NCBI GenBank assembly: GCA_015061295.1 | Contig: SUWU01000003.1 | Location: 27,243 to 91,242 of the forward strand | From: Lentimicrobiaceae bacterium | GTDB taxonomy: Bacteria > Bacteroidota > Bacteroidia > Bacteroidales > F082 | Length of the DNA: 64,000 nucleotides | Reading direction: 5' to 3' | In this document: positions 28,313-37,704 of the stretch, one piece after another | How the letters are laid out: every line of letters begins with the position of its first letter | Numbering within the stretch: position 1 is the stretch's first letter | The notes under the pieces: model-generated | Told to the model about the DNA's origin: nothing | What the model saw: the letters and a program-made list of their open reading frames with translations, nothing else | Database searches by the model: none | Program-made: the position numbers and the translations under genes

Positions 28313-30208
28313 TTATTCCAAATAGGTGTATCCGTACAATCCAGAACGATAATTTGACAAGAACTCTTTTCCTTCTTCAACGGTAATCTTACCTTGTTTA
28401 ACGCATGATGTTACCCATGACTCAACTGTTCTTACTAATTTTTTAGGACTGTATTGTACATATTCCAAGACTTCAGCCACTGTCTCACCATCAATAATTT
28501 GGTCGATATAATAACCTTTTTCATCTACAGTGACATGAACAGCATTGGTATCACCAAACAAATTGTGTAAGTCACCAAGTATCTCCTGATAAGCACCTAC
28601 CAAGAACACACCTATATAATAAGGATCTTTGGAGTTCATATTGTGTACAGGCATCGTATGTGATTGATTTTTCGTTGTTACATATGAAGACACCTTGCCA
28701 TCAGAGTCACATGTCACGTCTTGTAACGTCGCCATTCTGCTTGGCTGTTCATCTAATCTATGAATAGGGATGATAGGGAATATCTGATCTATAGCCCAAG
28801 CATCTGGTAACGATTGGAACAATGAGAAGTTACAGAAATATTTGTCGGCCAAGAGTTTGGGCAAACTGCTAAAGTCTTCAGGGATACGTTTTAAGTCAGA
28901 TGTCATCTGATTTATCTCTCTTGCTATCGACCAGAAAAGACGTTCCACCTTAGCTCTCGCTTTGATGTCTAACATGCCGAGACTAAATAAGTCTAAGGCT
29001 TCTTCTCTAATCTGTTGGGCATCATGCCATGTCTCTAGCATAGATGATTGTTTGTTTGTGAGTTTCTCCCACGACTCATAGAGTTCGTGTATCAATTCAT
29101 GATCTTCTTCTGAGATGTCTTCATCATCGTCCCATTCTGGTAACGACGCTGTCTCAAGCACTTCAAAGATAAGTACTGAGTGATGAGCTGTCAAGGCGCG
29201 TCCCGACTCGGTGATAACATTAGGATGAGGCAAGTCGTTCTTGTCGCATGCGTCCGCCACTGAGAATATAACATCATTGACATATTCTTGAATGCTATAA
29301 TTAACGCTACTTGCACTACTCGAACGTGAGCCATCGTAATCGACACCTAAGCCTCCTCCGACATCAACAAATTCAATGTTAAATCCCATCTTATGCAACT
29401 GAACATAAAACTGTGCAGCCTCTTTCAATGCGATTTTAATGCTTCTAATCTTTGTCACCTGACTTCCTATATGATAATGAACAAGACGAAGACAATCCTT
29501 CATATTGTTTTTCTCAAGATACTCAAGAGCTTCAAGGAGTTCTGATGTGGTGAGACCGAATTTACTTCCATCGCCGCCAGAGTCTTCCCATTTACCGCTG
29601 CCAGAACTTGCAAGTTTGATTCTTACTCCAATATTTGGTGTGACCTTCAAACGTTTAGCAACGCGAGTGATGAGTTTTAACTCATTAAGTTTTTCAACAA
29701 CGATTATAATTGTCCTTCCCATCTTCTGTGCTAAAAGAGCTAACTCAATGAAACTCTCGTCTTTGTATCCATTACATATTATCAATGAATTAGTATCTGT
29801 ATTTGATGCGATAATAGCATGAAGCTCAGGCTTAGAACCAGCCTCCAGACCAATATTAAATTTCTTACCATGACTAACAATCTCATCAACTACAGGGCGC
29901 ATCTGATTGACTTTGATAGGGAAGACAATAAAATTCTGTCCTTTGTATTCATATTCTTTAGCAGCAGCCTTAAAACATGAATCTATCGTCTCAATGCGAG
30001 TGTCAATAATATCTGGAAAACGTATCAACATCGGAACAGAAACATCACGAAGTTGCAACTCGTCAACCAATTCTCTTAAATCAACAGAAGCACAGCCTTC
30101 TCTCGGTGTTACCACAATATGTCCTTTCTCATTGATAGAGAAATAATTGATACCCCAATTGTTAATATTGTAAAGTTCTGCTGAATCTTCAATGCGCCAT
30201 TTTCTCAT
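28313..30208 (-). CDS. speA: Biosynthetic arginine decarboxylase
   Basis: A 631-residue PLP-dependent decarboxylase converting arginine to agmatine, the first step of a spermidine pathway. The PLP lysine lies in FIVFPIKVNQMRPVV near residue 100. The glycine-rich HIGSQ and DVGGGLGVDYDG segments bind the cofactor phosphate, and NVITESGRALTAHH is in the C-terminal barrel. Length matches the family. The gene is monocistronic, with a -7 box at 30265-30272. No later polyamine genes are in the window. Confidence 0.96.
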   Translation of the reverse strand: MRKWRIEDSAELYNINNWGINYFSINEKGHIVVTPREGCASVDLRELVDELQLRDVSVPMLIRFPDIIDTRIETIDSCFKAAAKEYEYKGQNFIVFPIKVNQMRPVVDEIVSHGKKFNIGLEAGSKPELHAIIASNTDTNSLIICNGYKDESFIELALLAQKMGRTIIIVVEKLNELKLITRVAKRLKVTPNIGVRIKLASSGSGKWEDSGGDGSKFGLTTSELLEALEYLEKNNMKDCLRLVHYHIGSQVTKIRSIKIALKEAAQFYVQLHKMGFNIEFVDVGGGLGVDYDGSRSSSASSVNYSIQEYVNDVIFSVADACDKNDLPHPNVITESGRALTAHHSVLIFEVLETASLPEWDDDEDISEEDHELIHELYESWEKLTNKQSSMLETWHDAQQIREEALDLFSLGMLDIKARAKVERLFWSIAREINQMTSDLKRIPEDFSSLPKLLADKYFCNFSLFQSLPDAWAIDQIFPIIPIHRLDEQPSRMATLQDVTCDSDGKVSSYVTTKNQSHTMPVHNMNSKDPYYIGVFLVGAYQEILGDLHNLFGDTNAVHVTVDEKGYYIDQIIDGETVAEVLEYVQYSPKKLVRTVESWVTSCVKQGKITVEEGKEFLSNYRSGLYGYTYLE

Positions 30209-30264
30209 ATTATCTTGTTTTTCTTGTTAAAAAAGCGTTAAAAATCATTCCTTAAAAGGAAATG

Positions 30265-30272
30265 CAAATCTA
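30265..30272 (-). promoter_or_regulatory. -7 box of speA
   Basis: CAAATCTA on the plus strand reads TAGATTTG on the minus strand, 57 bases before the start codon. No clear -33 TTTG is seen. Confidence 0.5.
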
Positions 30273-30393
30273 TGAAAAAACATTTATAAATAGTAGTTTA
30301 GAGAGATTTTTTTTTAAAAAATAATGATATATAAATTTCTTGCTTCAAACATTAAGCATCATCTTTTGTTTAGCAGAGAAAAACAACATTATT

Positions 30394-31638
30394 ATGAAAC
30401 GTACTTTTTTAATTTTTACATTATTTGTCGTAATGTTATCGCCATCATTAGTAATGGCACAGGAAGATTCTTTTATGATTTATATCTTCGAAGAGAACGC
30501 TCCAAAACGTTTTAATGCTCCTAAAACACCTACATTCTCATTCAAAAGTAAAAATCAGAATTATATGATGGGTATAGGTGGCTATGTAAAGACAACAGTC
30601 TCAATGGATTTTGATGGCGCAATAAATAATCCTGCTTATTTTACAACATCTGCAATTCCTGTAAATCCATCGGCAGGAAATAATAACTTATTGCAATTCA
30701 ACGCTAATCAAAGCACCTTATTTTATAACCTCGTCTCTTTGTCTGACAACAAATGGAAGTTTGGCGCTTATGTCAATATGAATTTTAGCGGAACGAATTA
30801 TACCCCTGTTATTCAAGATGCTTATATCACTTTCGGAGGTTTGTTGGTTGGTAGAACGACATCAATCTTCACCGATGCTGCTGCAATCCCTCCAACAATA
30901 GACGCAGAAGGACCTAACGGCTTGACATACAAAACTAACAATGTCATCAATTATAGAAGTAATTGGGGAAAACATTTTAGTACCGGCGTTGGTTTGGAAA
31001 TGCCGACAACAGATTTTACTACATCTAATGCCCAAAGTATTACAAATCAATTTATTCCAGATATTCCATCTTATATTCAATTCGCATGGGGAAAGAATAA
31101 TAGCAGCCACGTGAGATTGAGTAGTATTATTAGAAATGTTAATTATAGGAATAATATAAAAGATAAAACTAACATAATCAGTACTTATGCTTGTCAGTTG
31201 AGCGGTTTAGTTAATGTTAAAGAAAAATTGGTGTTCTATTATCAACTTGCCTATGGAACAGGTATAACTCCATATATCCAAGATGTTAGTGGATTAAAGA
31301 TGGATTTCTTTCCAAGAATAGGAGAGGAGAATGACAATGATAAAGCAGGTAAATTAGAACACACCAACTCGTTGGCATATTATGCTGGTCTTCAATATAA
31401 CTTCAATCCAAGAACGTTTATGTCATGCACTTTTAGTCAGGTAGATATTGATGTACCTGAGTCGTATGATGGCACTGATTTATACAAGGAAGGTTATTAT
31501 TTAGCAACTAATTTCTTCTGGTATGCAAAGCCAAATGTTCAACTTGGAGCTGAATATCTTTACGGGAAACGCGTCAATCAGAATGACGAATGGGGACAAG
31601 CTAATAGATTACAAGTAATGCTGCAATACAATTTCTAA
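30394..31638 (+). CDS. Outer-membrane porin-like beta-barrel protein
   Basis: A 414-residue secreted protein. I start it at 30394, which gives the signal peptide MKRTFLIFTLFVVMLSPSLVMA with cleavage before QED; the longer frame from 30340 adds a leader with no such feature. The mature protein is rich in alternating aromatic and polar strands, has GIGGYVKTTVSMDFDG near its start, and ends in LQVMLQYNF with a terminal phenylalanine as in barrel proteins. The N-terminal pattern resembles DcaP-type porins of Bacteroidota. The transported substrate is unknown. It is monocistronic and ends in a hairpin. Confidence 0.75.
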   Translation: MKRTFLIFTLFVVMLSPSLVMAQEDSFMIYIFEENAPKRFNAPKTPTFSFKSKNQNYMMGIGGYVKTTVSMDFDGAINNPAYFTTSAIPVNPSAGNNNLLQFNANQSTLFYNLVSLSDNKWKFGAYVNMNFSGTNYTPVIQDAYITFGGLLVGRTTSIFTDAAAIPPTIDAEGPNGLTYKTNNVINYRSNWGKHFSTGVGLEMPTTDFTTSNAQSITNQFIPDIPSYIQFAWGKNNSSHVRLSSIIRNVNYRNNIKDKTNIISTYACQLSGLVNVKEKLVFYYQLAYGTGITPYIQDVSGLKMDFFPRIGEENDNDKAGKLEHTNSLAYYAGLQYNFNPRTFMSCTFSQVDIDVPESYDGTDLYKEGYYLATNFFWYAKPNVQLGAEYLYGKRVNQNDEWGQANRLQVMLQYNF

Positions 31639-31661
31639 AAGTAATTTCTTTTTCATGATTA

Positions 31662-31688
31662 GGCTGTTCTTTCGAGCAGCCTTTTTTT
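31662..31688 (+). terminator. Terminator of the porin-like gene
   Basis: GGCTGTTC (31662-31669), loop TTTC, GAGCAGCC (31674-31681), then seven Ts. The stem has eight pairs including one wobble. Confidence 0.85.
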
Positions 31689-31689
31689 G

Positions 31690-31697
31690 TATGTTTG
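31690..31697 (+). promoter_or_regulatory. -7 box of the sugar kinase gene
   Basis: TATGTTTG begins two bases after the T run of the preceding terminator and 22 bases before the ATG at 31712. Terminator and promoter are therefore packed together. Confidence 0.55.
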
Positions 31698-31711
31698 CAA
31701 AAAAAATAAAA

Positions 31712-32554
31712 ATGAAACTGATTATAGATTGTGGCTCTACTAAAGCTGACTGGGTGCTTCTTGACGATAAAAATATCATAAATAAAACACAAACAGAAGG
31801 CTTCAATCCTAATTATACCGAAAAAGAACATATATCAAGGATAGCTTTAAATAATAATTTATATTCTACATATTTACAAGATATTACACATATTTTCTTT
31901 TATGGTTCAGGATGCGGAAATCAGCAGAATATAGAGTTTATAAAAGATATTCTAAAATCCATCTTTATCCATTCTGAGATTCATGTTTATAGCGACATGA
32001 CAGCAGCTTGTCACGCAGTATCCGCTCACAAAAAAGGCATCGTCTGCATATTAGGGACTGGCTCTAACTCTTGTTTATTTGATGGTAATGAGATTATCGA
32101 TAAAGCAGTATCTTTAGGTTACATAATTGGCGATGAAGGTAGCGGCTCACACATAGGGAAATCTATTATTCATGATTATCTTTATAAGATGATGCCTGAT
32201 GATTTATCATCTAAAATTAAAACAGAATATGATATAGATGTCAACTCATTCATTTATAACGTATATCACTCAAATAAACCATCTCAATATTTAGCTTCTT
32301 TTGCAAAGATTGCAATAGAAAACAAAGATAATATTTATATTAAATCTCTCTGCACTAAATGCTTCGACGAGTTTATCGATTGTTTTATAATGAGTTATGA
32401 CAAATACCATGAGAAAACCGTTTCATTTGTCGGTTCAATAGCATATTACTTTCAAGACATTATAAAAGAACGACTTGCAATAAGAAATCTTAAAATGGGA
32501 AAGGTTTTAAAATCACCAATAGATGGACTTGTTAAATATTACTTAGATTGTTGA
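31712..32554 (+). CDS. BadF/BcrA-type ATPase, probable N-acetylglucosamine kinase
   Basis: A 280-residue ASKHA-fold kinase. I start at 31712 (MKLIIDCGSTKADWVLLDD), where the phosphate-1 loop opens the protein; the longer frame would translate the upstream terminator and promoter. Further motifs are FYGSGCGN, SDMTAACHA, GIVCILGTGSNSC and GYIIGDEGSGSHIGK. Members of this family phosphorylate GlcNAc or act as ATPases of dehydratase activators; the lone gene and its length favour a sugar kinase. It overlaps the convergent miaA gene by 16 bases. Confidence 0.82.
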   Translation: MKLIIDCGSTKADWVLLDDKNIINKTQTEGFNPNYTEKEHISRIALNNNLYSTYLQDITHIFFYGSGCGNQQNIEFIKDILKSIFIHSEIHVYSDMTAACHAVSAHKKGIVCILGTGSNSCLFDGNEIIDKAVSLGYIIGDEGSGSHIGKSIIHDYLYKMMPDDLSSKIKTEYDIDVNSFIYNVYHSNKPSQYLASFAKIAIENKDNIYIKSLCTKCFDEFIDCFIMSYDKYHEKTVSFVGSIAYYFQDIIKERLAIRNLKMGKVLKSPIDGLVKYYLDC

Positions 32555-33444
32555 TCATTAATATATTCCAACATCTTATCTACTTCATCTACTGTAAACC
32601 ATTTATAATCATTGCTTCTTCTCAACCAAGTCATCTGCCTCTTGGCATATTGTCGAGTGCTTATTTTAATCTGTTCAATAGCTTCTTCAAGTGTAATCTT
32701 ACCATCAAAATATTCAAACATCTCCTTATAACCTACTGTGTTCAAACTATTTAGATGTCGCTTAGGATACATCATTCTTGCCTCTTCCACAAGGCCTTCT
32801 GCTATCATATTTTCAACCCTTTGATTGATACGACTTATCAACTCATTTCTTTCCCACAAAATCGCGACTTTAACAATCTTAAAGTCCCTATGTTTAACGA
32901 TGTTATTTCTAAAATAGAAATAGGGGAGACCCGTCTGATAACAAACCTCGATAGCACGTTGAAGTCGTCTTGGATTTTGTTTATCAACTATTTTATAATA
33001 CTCGGGGTCAAGGCGTTTCACCTCCTCCTGAAGGGCCTGCAAGCCTCCATCATGATACAACTTTTTAACAGATTCCCTGTTTTCATCAGATATATCTGGC
33101 ATAAAATCAATACCATTACAAACAGCATCAATGAATAAGCCCGAACCACCTGTAAGTACAACAGTATCATGTTCGAGGAATAATTTATTTAATAGATTAA
33201 GGACGTCATGTTCGTAGTCAGCCACATTATAATCATCTTCAACGCTGAGATTATGAATCATATAATGCTGAACTTTAGAAAGTTCTTGTTTAGTAGGAGC
33301 TGCCGTACCTATTGGTATTTCTTTATAAAACTGTCTGCTGTCGGCAGATATTATCACTGAGCCGAGGGCTTGAGCCACTTTTATAGCGGTAGATGTCTTG
33401 CCCGAGGCTGTAGGTCCTGCTATGACTACGAGATACTTATCCAT
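32539..33444 (-). CDS. miaA: tRNA dimethylallyltransferase
   Basis: A 301-residue MiaA, which adds a dimethylallyl group to A37 of tRNAs reading UNN codons. The P-loop is GPTASGKT at residues 9-16, ISADSRQFYKEIPIGTAAP follows, and VLTGGSGLFIDAVCNG is the substrate region. NPRRLQRAIEV and YAKRQMTWLRR near the end are typical. Its ATG overlaps the TAA of the upstream gene by one base, so two tRNA-acting enzymes are translationally coupled. Confidence 0.97.
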   Translation of the reverse strand: MDKYLVVIAGPTASGKTSTAIKVAQALGSVIISADSRQFYKEIPIGTAAPTKQELSKVQHYMIHNLSVEDDYNVADYEHDVLNLLNKLFLEHDTVVLTGGSGLFIDAVCNGIDFMPDISDENRESVKKLYHDGGLQALQEEVKRLDPEYYKIVDKQNPRRLQRAIEVCYQTGLPYFYFRNNIVKHRDFKIVKVAILWERNELISRINQRVENMIAEGLVEEARMMYPKRHLNSLNTVGYKEMFEYFDGKITLEEAIEQIKISTRQYAKRQMTWLRRSNDYKWFTVDEVDKMLEYINDQQSK

Positions 33445-34925
33445 TATCCTTTATTTATTTTATTCGGCACAGGTCCATTATGCTTGACTTCTACAGGCTC
33501 TGTAACTTCTTGTTTTATAGTGAGTCCAAGTTTTAATCCTTCCGACTTCATAAACTCATATGCTTCAGCAAAGTTATTACCGATAACACCATCGAGAACG
33601 GCTTCTCTGATAGCGGTCTTAATCACACCTACATCCCTACATTCACCTATTCCAAAAGTCGTCATAATGACTTCACCGTTAACGGGAGGCTGCCAATTTC
33701 TTAGATGATCTTTCTCTTCAAGTTCTTTTAACTTTTTTCTAACTAACTGAAAATTATTATGATATTTATTCTTTTTCTCCTCGTTCTTTGATGTAATATC
33801 AGCATCACAGAGCAGCATCAGGTCATCAATATCATCTCCAGCATCAAAGAGTAATCTGCGTACCGCAGAGTCTGTCACCTCTTCTTGCACCAATGCTATT
33901 GGCCTAAGATGCAAGGAGATGAGTTTCTGTACATAACGCATCTTTTCGTTGAGAGGCAACTTCAAGGCTGCGAATATCTTAGGAGTCATCTTAGAACCTT
34001 TTATCTCATGACCATGAAAACTCCATCCAACAGATTTATCATATTTTTTTGTAAGTGGTTTTGCTATATCATGTAAGACAGCAGCCCAGCGCAACCATAA
34101 ATCATCACTTACAGATGCTACATTGTCAAGGACTTCCATTGTATGATAGAAGTTATCTTTATGACCTCTACCATCTTGAACATCAACACCTTTAAGAGCC
34201 GACATCTGCGGAAATATTATCTTTAACAAACCACTACTATCGAGAAGTTTAAAGCCAATACTTGGTTTTGGAGATAGTATAATCTTATTCAACTCTTCGC
34301 TGACACGTTCCATTGATATTATCTTTATGCGTTCAGCATTTCTTCTTATTGCATTAAACGACTCATCTTCTATGGTGAAATTCAACTGTGTCGCGAAACG
34401 AATGGCACGCATCATTCTCAAAGGATCATCAGAATAAGTGACGTCAGGGTCTAATGGTGTTCTTATTATCTTATCAGACAAATCTTGCAGCCCATTAAAT
34501 GGATCTATCAACTCTCCATAATTATGTTCATTAAGACTTATAGCTAAAGCGTTGATAGTAAAGTCCCTTCTGTTTTGATCATCTTCCAGGGTACCATTTT
34601 CTACCATCGGCTTGCGACTTGAGGGCTCATAAGATTCTTTTCTTGCACCGACAAATTCTATCTCCTTGTCTTTCATGCGAATCATCGCAGTACCAAAACG
34701 ACCGTAATATTTCACTTCTTTTTTGTCGCTTATCATACTTGCAGTCTTTTTGGCAAGCTCAATACCACTTCCTACCGTAACTACATCAATATCATTAGAT
34801 GGACGTTCTAGAAGAATATCTCTCACATAACCTCCAATGACATACGACTCATAATTAAGCACTTGAGAAGCTTTTGTGATAACTTTAAAGAAACGATTGT
34901 TAATATATTCCGACAAGTTTTTCAT
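33444..34925 (-). CDS. CCA-adding-type tRNA nucleotidyltransferase / poly(A) polymerase with HD domain
   Basis: A 493-residue class II nucleotidyltransferase. The head domain has VIGGYVRDILLERPSNDIDVV, in which the GG and DxD residues bind nucleotide and metal. RRDFTINALAIS and RMMRAIRFATQLNF follow. An HD phosphohydrolase domain appears in the middle (HTMEVLDNV, LHDIAKPLTK). It most likely completes or repairs the CCA end of tRNAs, and poly(A) polymerase is the alternative. The tRNA-Pro gene at the window end shows no encoded CCA, which fits a need for this activity. It lies 3 bases after clpC. Confidence 0.9.
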   Translation of the reverse strand: MKNLSEYINNRFFKVITKASQVLNYESYVIGGYVRDILLERPSNDIDVVTVGSGIELAKKTASMISDKKEVKYYGRFGTAMIRMKDKEIEFVGARKESYEPSSRKPMVENGTLEDDQNRRDFTINALAISLNEHNYGELIDPFNGLQDLSDKIIRTPLDPDVTYSDDPLRMMRAIRFATQLNFTIEDESFNAIRRNAERIKIISMERVSEELNKIILSPKPSIGFKLLDSSGLLKIIFPQMSALKGVDVQDGRGHKDNFYHTMEVLDNVASVSDDLWLRWAAVLHDIAKPLTKKYDKSVGWSFHGHEIKGSKMTPKIFAALKLPLNEKMRYVQKLISLHLRPIALVQEEVTDSAVRRLLFDAGDDIDDLMLLCDADITSKNEEKKNKYHNNFQLVRKKLKELEEKDHLRNWQPPVNGEVIMTTFGIGECRDVGVIKTAIREAVLDGVIGNNFAEAYEFMKSEGLKLGLTIKQEVTEPVEVKHNGPVPNKINKG

Positions 34926-34928
34926 ATA

Positions 34929-37478
34929 CTATTCCTTCAACATTCTTTCAGAGGCTGATATAATATTGACAACCATATCATCTTTTTTATCATCGTAATC
35001 AATGATTATCTTTTCTCCAACATTTATCTTAGCCTTGATAATCTCTTCTGCCAAAACATCCTCAACATATTTTTGAATAGCTCTCTTCAACGGTCTCGCT
35101 CCATACTGTTCATCCCAACCTTTCTCAGCAATAAAATCATGAGCTTTCTCTGTGAGTTCTATCTGATAACCCATCTCGTTGATACGTTTAAATACATTCT
35201 TTAACTCAATGTCAATAATTTTATGTATATCAGAACGTTCCAACGAATCGAATACAATAACATCATCGACTCTGTTAAGGAACTCAGGAGCGAAAGAACG
35301 TTTCAATGCGTTTTCTATCACACCACGACTATAATCGTCCTTGGCATTCTTCTTAGCCTGAGTACCAAAGCCCACACCTTGTCCAAAATCTTTCAACTGA
35401 CGAGAACCGATATTAGAAGTCATAATAATGATAGTGTTTTTAAAATCAACCTTACGACCTAAGCTATCAGTAAGTTGCCCATCATCAAGGACTTGCAAAA
35501 GAAGATGGAACACATCAGCATGAGCCTTCTCAATCTCATCGAGTAAGACGATAGAGTAGGGTTTACGACGAACTTTCTCTGTAAGTTGACCTCCTTCTTC
35601 GTAACCCACATAGCCAGGAGGCGCTCCCACCAAGCGAGATACTGCAAATTTCTCCATGTATTCACTCATATCAATACGTACCAAAGCATCTTCTGAGTCA
35701 AAGAGATACTTAGCCAACACCTTGGCGAGATACGTCTTTCCAACGCCAGTAGGTCCTAAAAACATAAAACTTCCAATTGGTTTATTAGGATCTTTCAATC
35801 CAGCTCTGTTACGACGTATAGCCTTTACAACCTTGTTAATAGCTTCATCCTGACCTATAACAGAACCTTGTAATTCGCTTTCCATATTCAAGAGGCGGGT
35901 ACCTTCGTTTTGAGCTATCCTTTGTACAGGAACACCCGTCATCATTGCTACAACTTGTGCCACATCTTCTTCTGTGACAACCTCTAAATTATTCTTTGTT
36001 TTATCCTCCCACTCATTTTTAGCTTTTTCCAATTCATCCACCACTATCAATTCTTCACTACGACATTGCCCAGCGTCTTCAAAACGTTGCTCTGTGATTG
36101 AGAGTTTCTTCTTCTCACGTATTTCTTCTAACTTATTCTCTAAATCTACTATTTTAGTAGGGACGTTAATGTTACTTATGTGCACTCTTGAACCGGCTTC
36201 ATCTAAAGCATCAATAGCTTTATCAGGAAGACATCTATCTGACAGATAACGTTCTGTAAGTTTAACACATGCTTTTATCGCTTCTGGAGAATATTTTACA
36301 AGATGATGTTCCTCGTATCTTTCCTTGATATTATTCAATATCTCTACCGTCTCTTCGGCAGATGTTGGTTCTACCAATACTTTCTGGAAGCGACGTTCTA
36401 ATGCGCCGTCTTTTTCTATGTATTGACGATATTCGTCGAGAGTAGTCGCTCCAATACATTGAAGTTCACCACGTGCTAAAGCTGGTTTTAACATATTGCT
36501 TGCATCGAGCGAGCCGTTAGCATTACCAGCACCAACAATAGTGTGTATCTCATCGATAAACAAAATAATATCAGGGTTTTTCTCCAACTCATTGAGTATG
36601 GATTTTATACGTTCCTCAAACTGTCCTCTATATTTTGTTCCTGCCACCACTGAAGCGAGGTCTAACATTATGATACGTTTGTTAAACAAAGCTCGCGACA
36701 CCTTGCGTTGTACTATCCTGAGAGCTAAGCCTTCTGCTATAGCCGATTTACCCACGCCAGGTTCTCCTATGAGTATTGGATTGTTTTTCTTTCTCCTGCT
36801 TAAGATTTGTGCCACTCTCTCCAACTCTTTGTCACGACCAACGATAGGGTCAAGACGATTCTCGGCAGCAGCCTTCGTCAAATCACGTCCAAAATTATCT
36901 AATACAGGAGTTTTCGATTTTATGGTTGATGTCTTACGCTGAGTGGTTTCATTAGGTTTTACATCATCTGTATCATCGTCATCTTCAAAGAAAACATCTT
37001 TTGGTTCCTCTGTTATATCCTTGTCATTATATGATTTATCAATACTATTATTCCTTAGCATCTTCTTAAAAATGTCATAGTTAATACCTTCGTATTCAAG
37101 TCTCTGTGAAACAATATTATTATCATCGTGAAGTATTGCCAGCATCAGATGCTCTGGGGCAATAAATTCACTATCAAATTCCTTTGCCACTATATAGGTA
37201 AACTTAAGCGCTCTCTCTGTCTGCTTTGTCAATGGAATATTATCAGTATCATTACCATTTTTGACAATATTAGATCTTATTGAAGCTATAAGTTTCTGTT
37301 TAAACGCCTCAATATCGAGGCTGAGTTTATCGAGGATATTAGTAACGTCGTTATCCTTACCATCAATAATGCCTAAGAAAATATGCTCCAAGCCAATGTA
37401 AGAGTTTCCCAATTTCACTGCTTCCTCATGACTACGAAACATTATTTCACGAACTCTTGGAGAAAATTTTGCGTCCAT
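34929..37478 (-). CDS. clpC: ClpC-type AAA+ chaperone, Clp protease ATPase subunit
   Basis: An 849-residue class I Clp ATPase that unfolds proteins for ClpP. The N-terminal Clp_N repeats begin with FSPRVREIMFRSHEEA. The first AAA+ module has Walker A GEPGVGKSAIAEG and LFIDEIHTIVGAG. A UVR-like middle region (ITEQRFEDAGQCRSEE) separates it from the second module with GPTGVGKTYLAK. The middle region is too short for ClpB, which supports ClpC. It is the first gene of a clpC-CCA enzyme-miaA operon and has a -7 box with a downstream dyad. Confidence 0.93.
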   Translation of the reverse strand: MDAKFSPRVREIMFRSHEEAVKLGNSYIGLEHIFLGIIDGKDNDVTNILDKLSLDIEAFKQKLIASIRSNIVKNGNDTDNIPLTKQTERALKFTYIVAKEFDSEFIAPEHLMLAILHDDNNIVSQRLEYEGINYDIFKKMLRNNSIDKSYNDKDITEEPKDVFFEDDDDTDDVKPNETTQRKTSTIKSKTPVLDNFGRDLTKAAAENRLDPIVGRDKELERVAQILSRRKKNNPILIGEPGVGKSAIAEGLALRIVQRKVSRALFNKRIIMLDLASVVAGTKYRGQFEERIKSILNELEKNPDIILFIDEIHTIVGAGNANGSLDASNMLKPALARGELQCIGATTLDEYRQYIEKDGALERRFQKVLVEPTSAEETVEILNNIKERYEEHHLVKYSPEAIKACVKLTERYLSDRCLPDKAIDALDEAGSRVHISNINVPTKIVDLENKLEEIREKKKLSITEQRFEDAGQCRSEELIVVDELEKAKNEWEDKTKNNLEVVTEEDVAQVVAMMTGVPVQRIAQNEGTRLLNMESELQGSVIGQDEAINKVVKAIRRNRAGLKDPNKPIGSFMFLGPTGVGKTYLAKVLAKYLFDSEDALVRIDMSEYMEKFAVSRLVGAPPGYVGYEEGGQLTEKVRRKPYSIVLLDEIEKAHADVFHLLLQVLDDGQLTDSLGRKVDFKNTIIIMTSNIGSRQLKDFGQGVGFGTQAKKNAKDDYSRGVIENALKRSFAPEFLNRVDDVIVFDSLERSDIHKIIDIELKNVFKRINEMGYQIELTEKAHDFIAEKGWDEQYGARPLKRAIQKYVEDVLAEEIIKAKINVGEKIIIDYDDKKDDMVVNIISASERMLKE

Positions 37479-37509
37479 ATATTCAATTTCAATTTATTCT
37501 AAAACAAAT

Positions 37510-37554
37510 AATTTCCCTTTTTGTTATTTTGTCAGGAAATTTTGTGCAAATATA
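37510..37554 (-). promoter_or_regulatory. clpC promoter box and leader dyad
   Basis: CAAATATA (37547-37554) reads TATATTTG on the minus strand, a -7 box. Just downstream in the transcript, AATTTCC (37510-37516) and GGAAATT (37535-37541) form perfect 7-base arms around an 18-base loop. Its position at the transcript start suggests an operator or leader hairpin for heat or stress control. It is not a CIRCE element. Confidence 0.45.
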
Positions 37555-37658
37555 CAAACAAAATCCGCACCGTGAGGCAGTCTCGTCAGTAAATAACATC
37601 TCATATATTTTTTTTTGTCAAATTGAATTTTGGGGGTAAAATGTAAGAGAAAAATTAT

Positions 37659-37666
37659 TATTTTTG
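37659..37666 (+). promoter_or_regulatory. -7 box of gyrA
   Basis: TATTTTTG fits TAnnTTTG, 38 bases before the ATG. TTTG at 37629-37632 is 26 bases upstream, longer than usual. Confidence 0.5.
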
Positions 37667-37704
37667 CTACTTAATTTTAACGTAGAAATATTAAATTTAT
37701 TGAG

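Noticed and set aside
37479..37704. Small gene or CIRCE element between clpC and gyrA
   Set aside because: The only frame (from 37457) overlaps the clpC start and looks random; no TTAGCACTC-N9-GAGTGCTAA is present.
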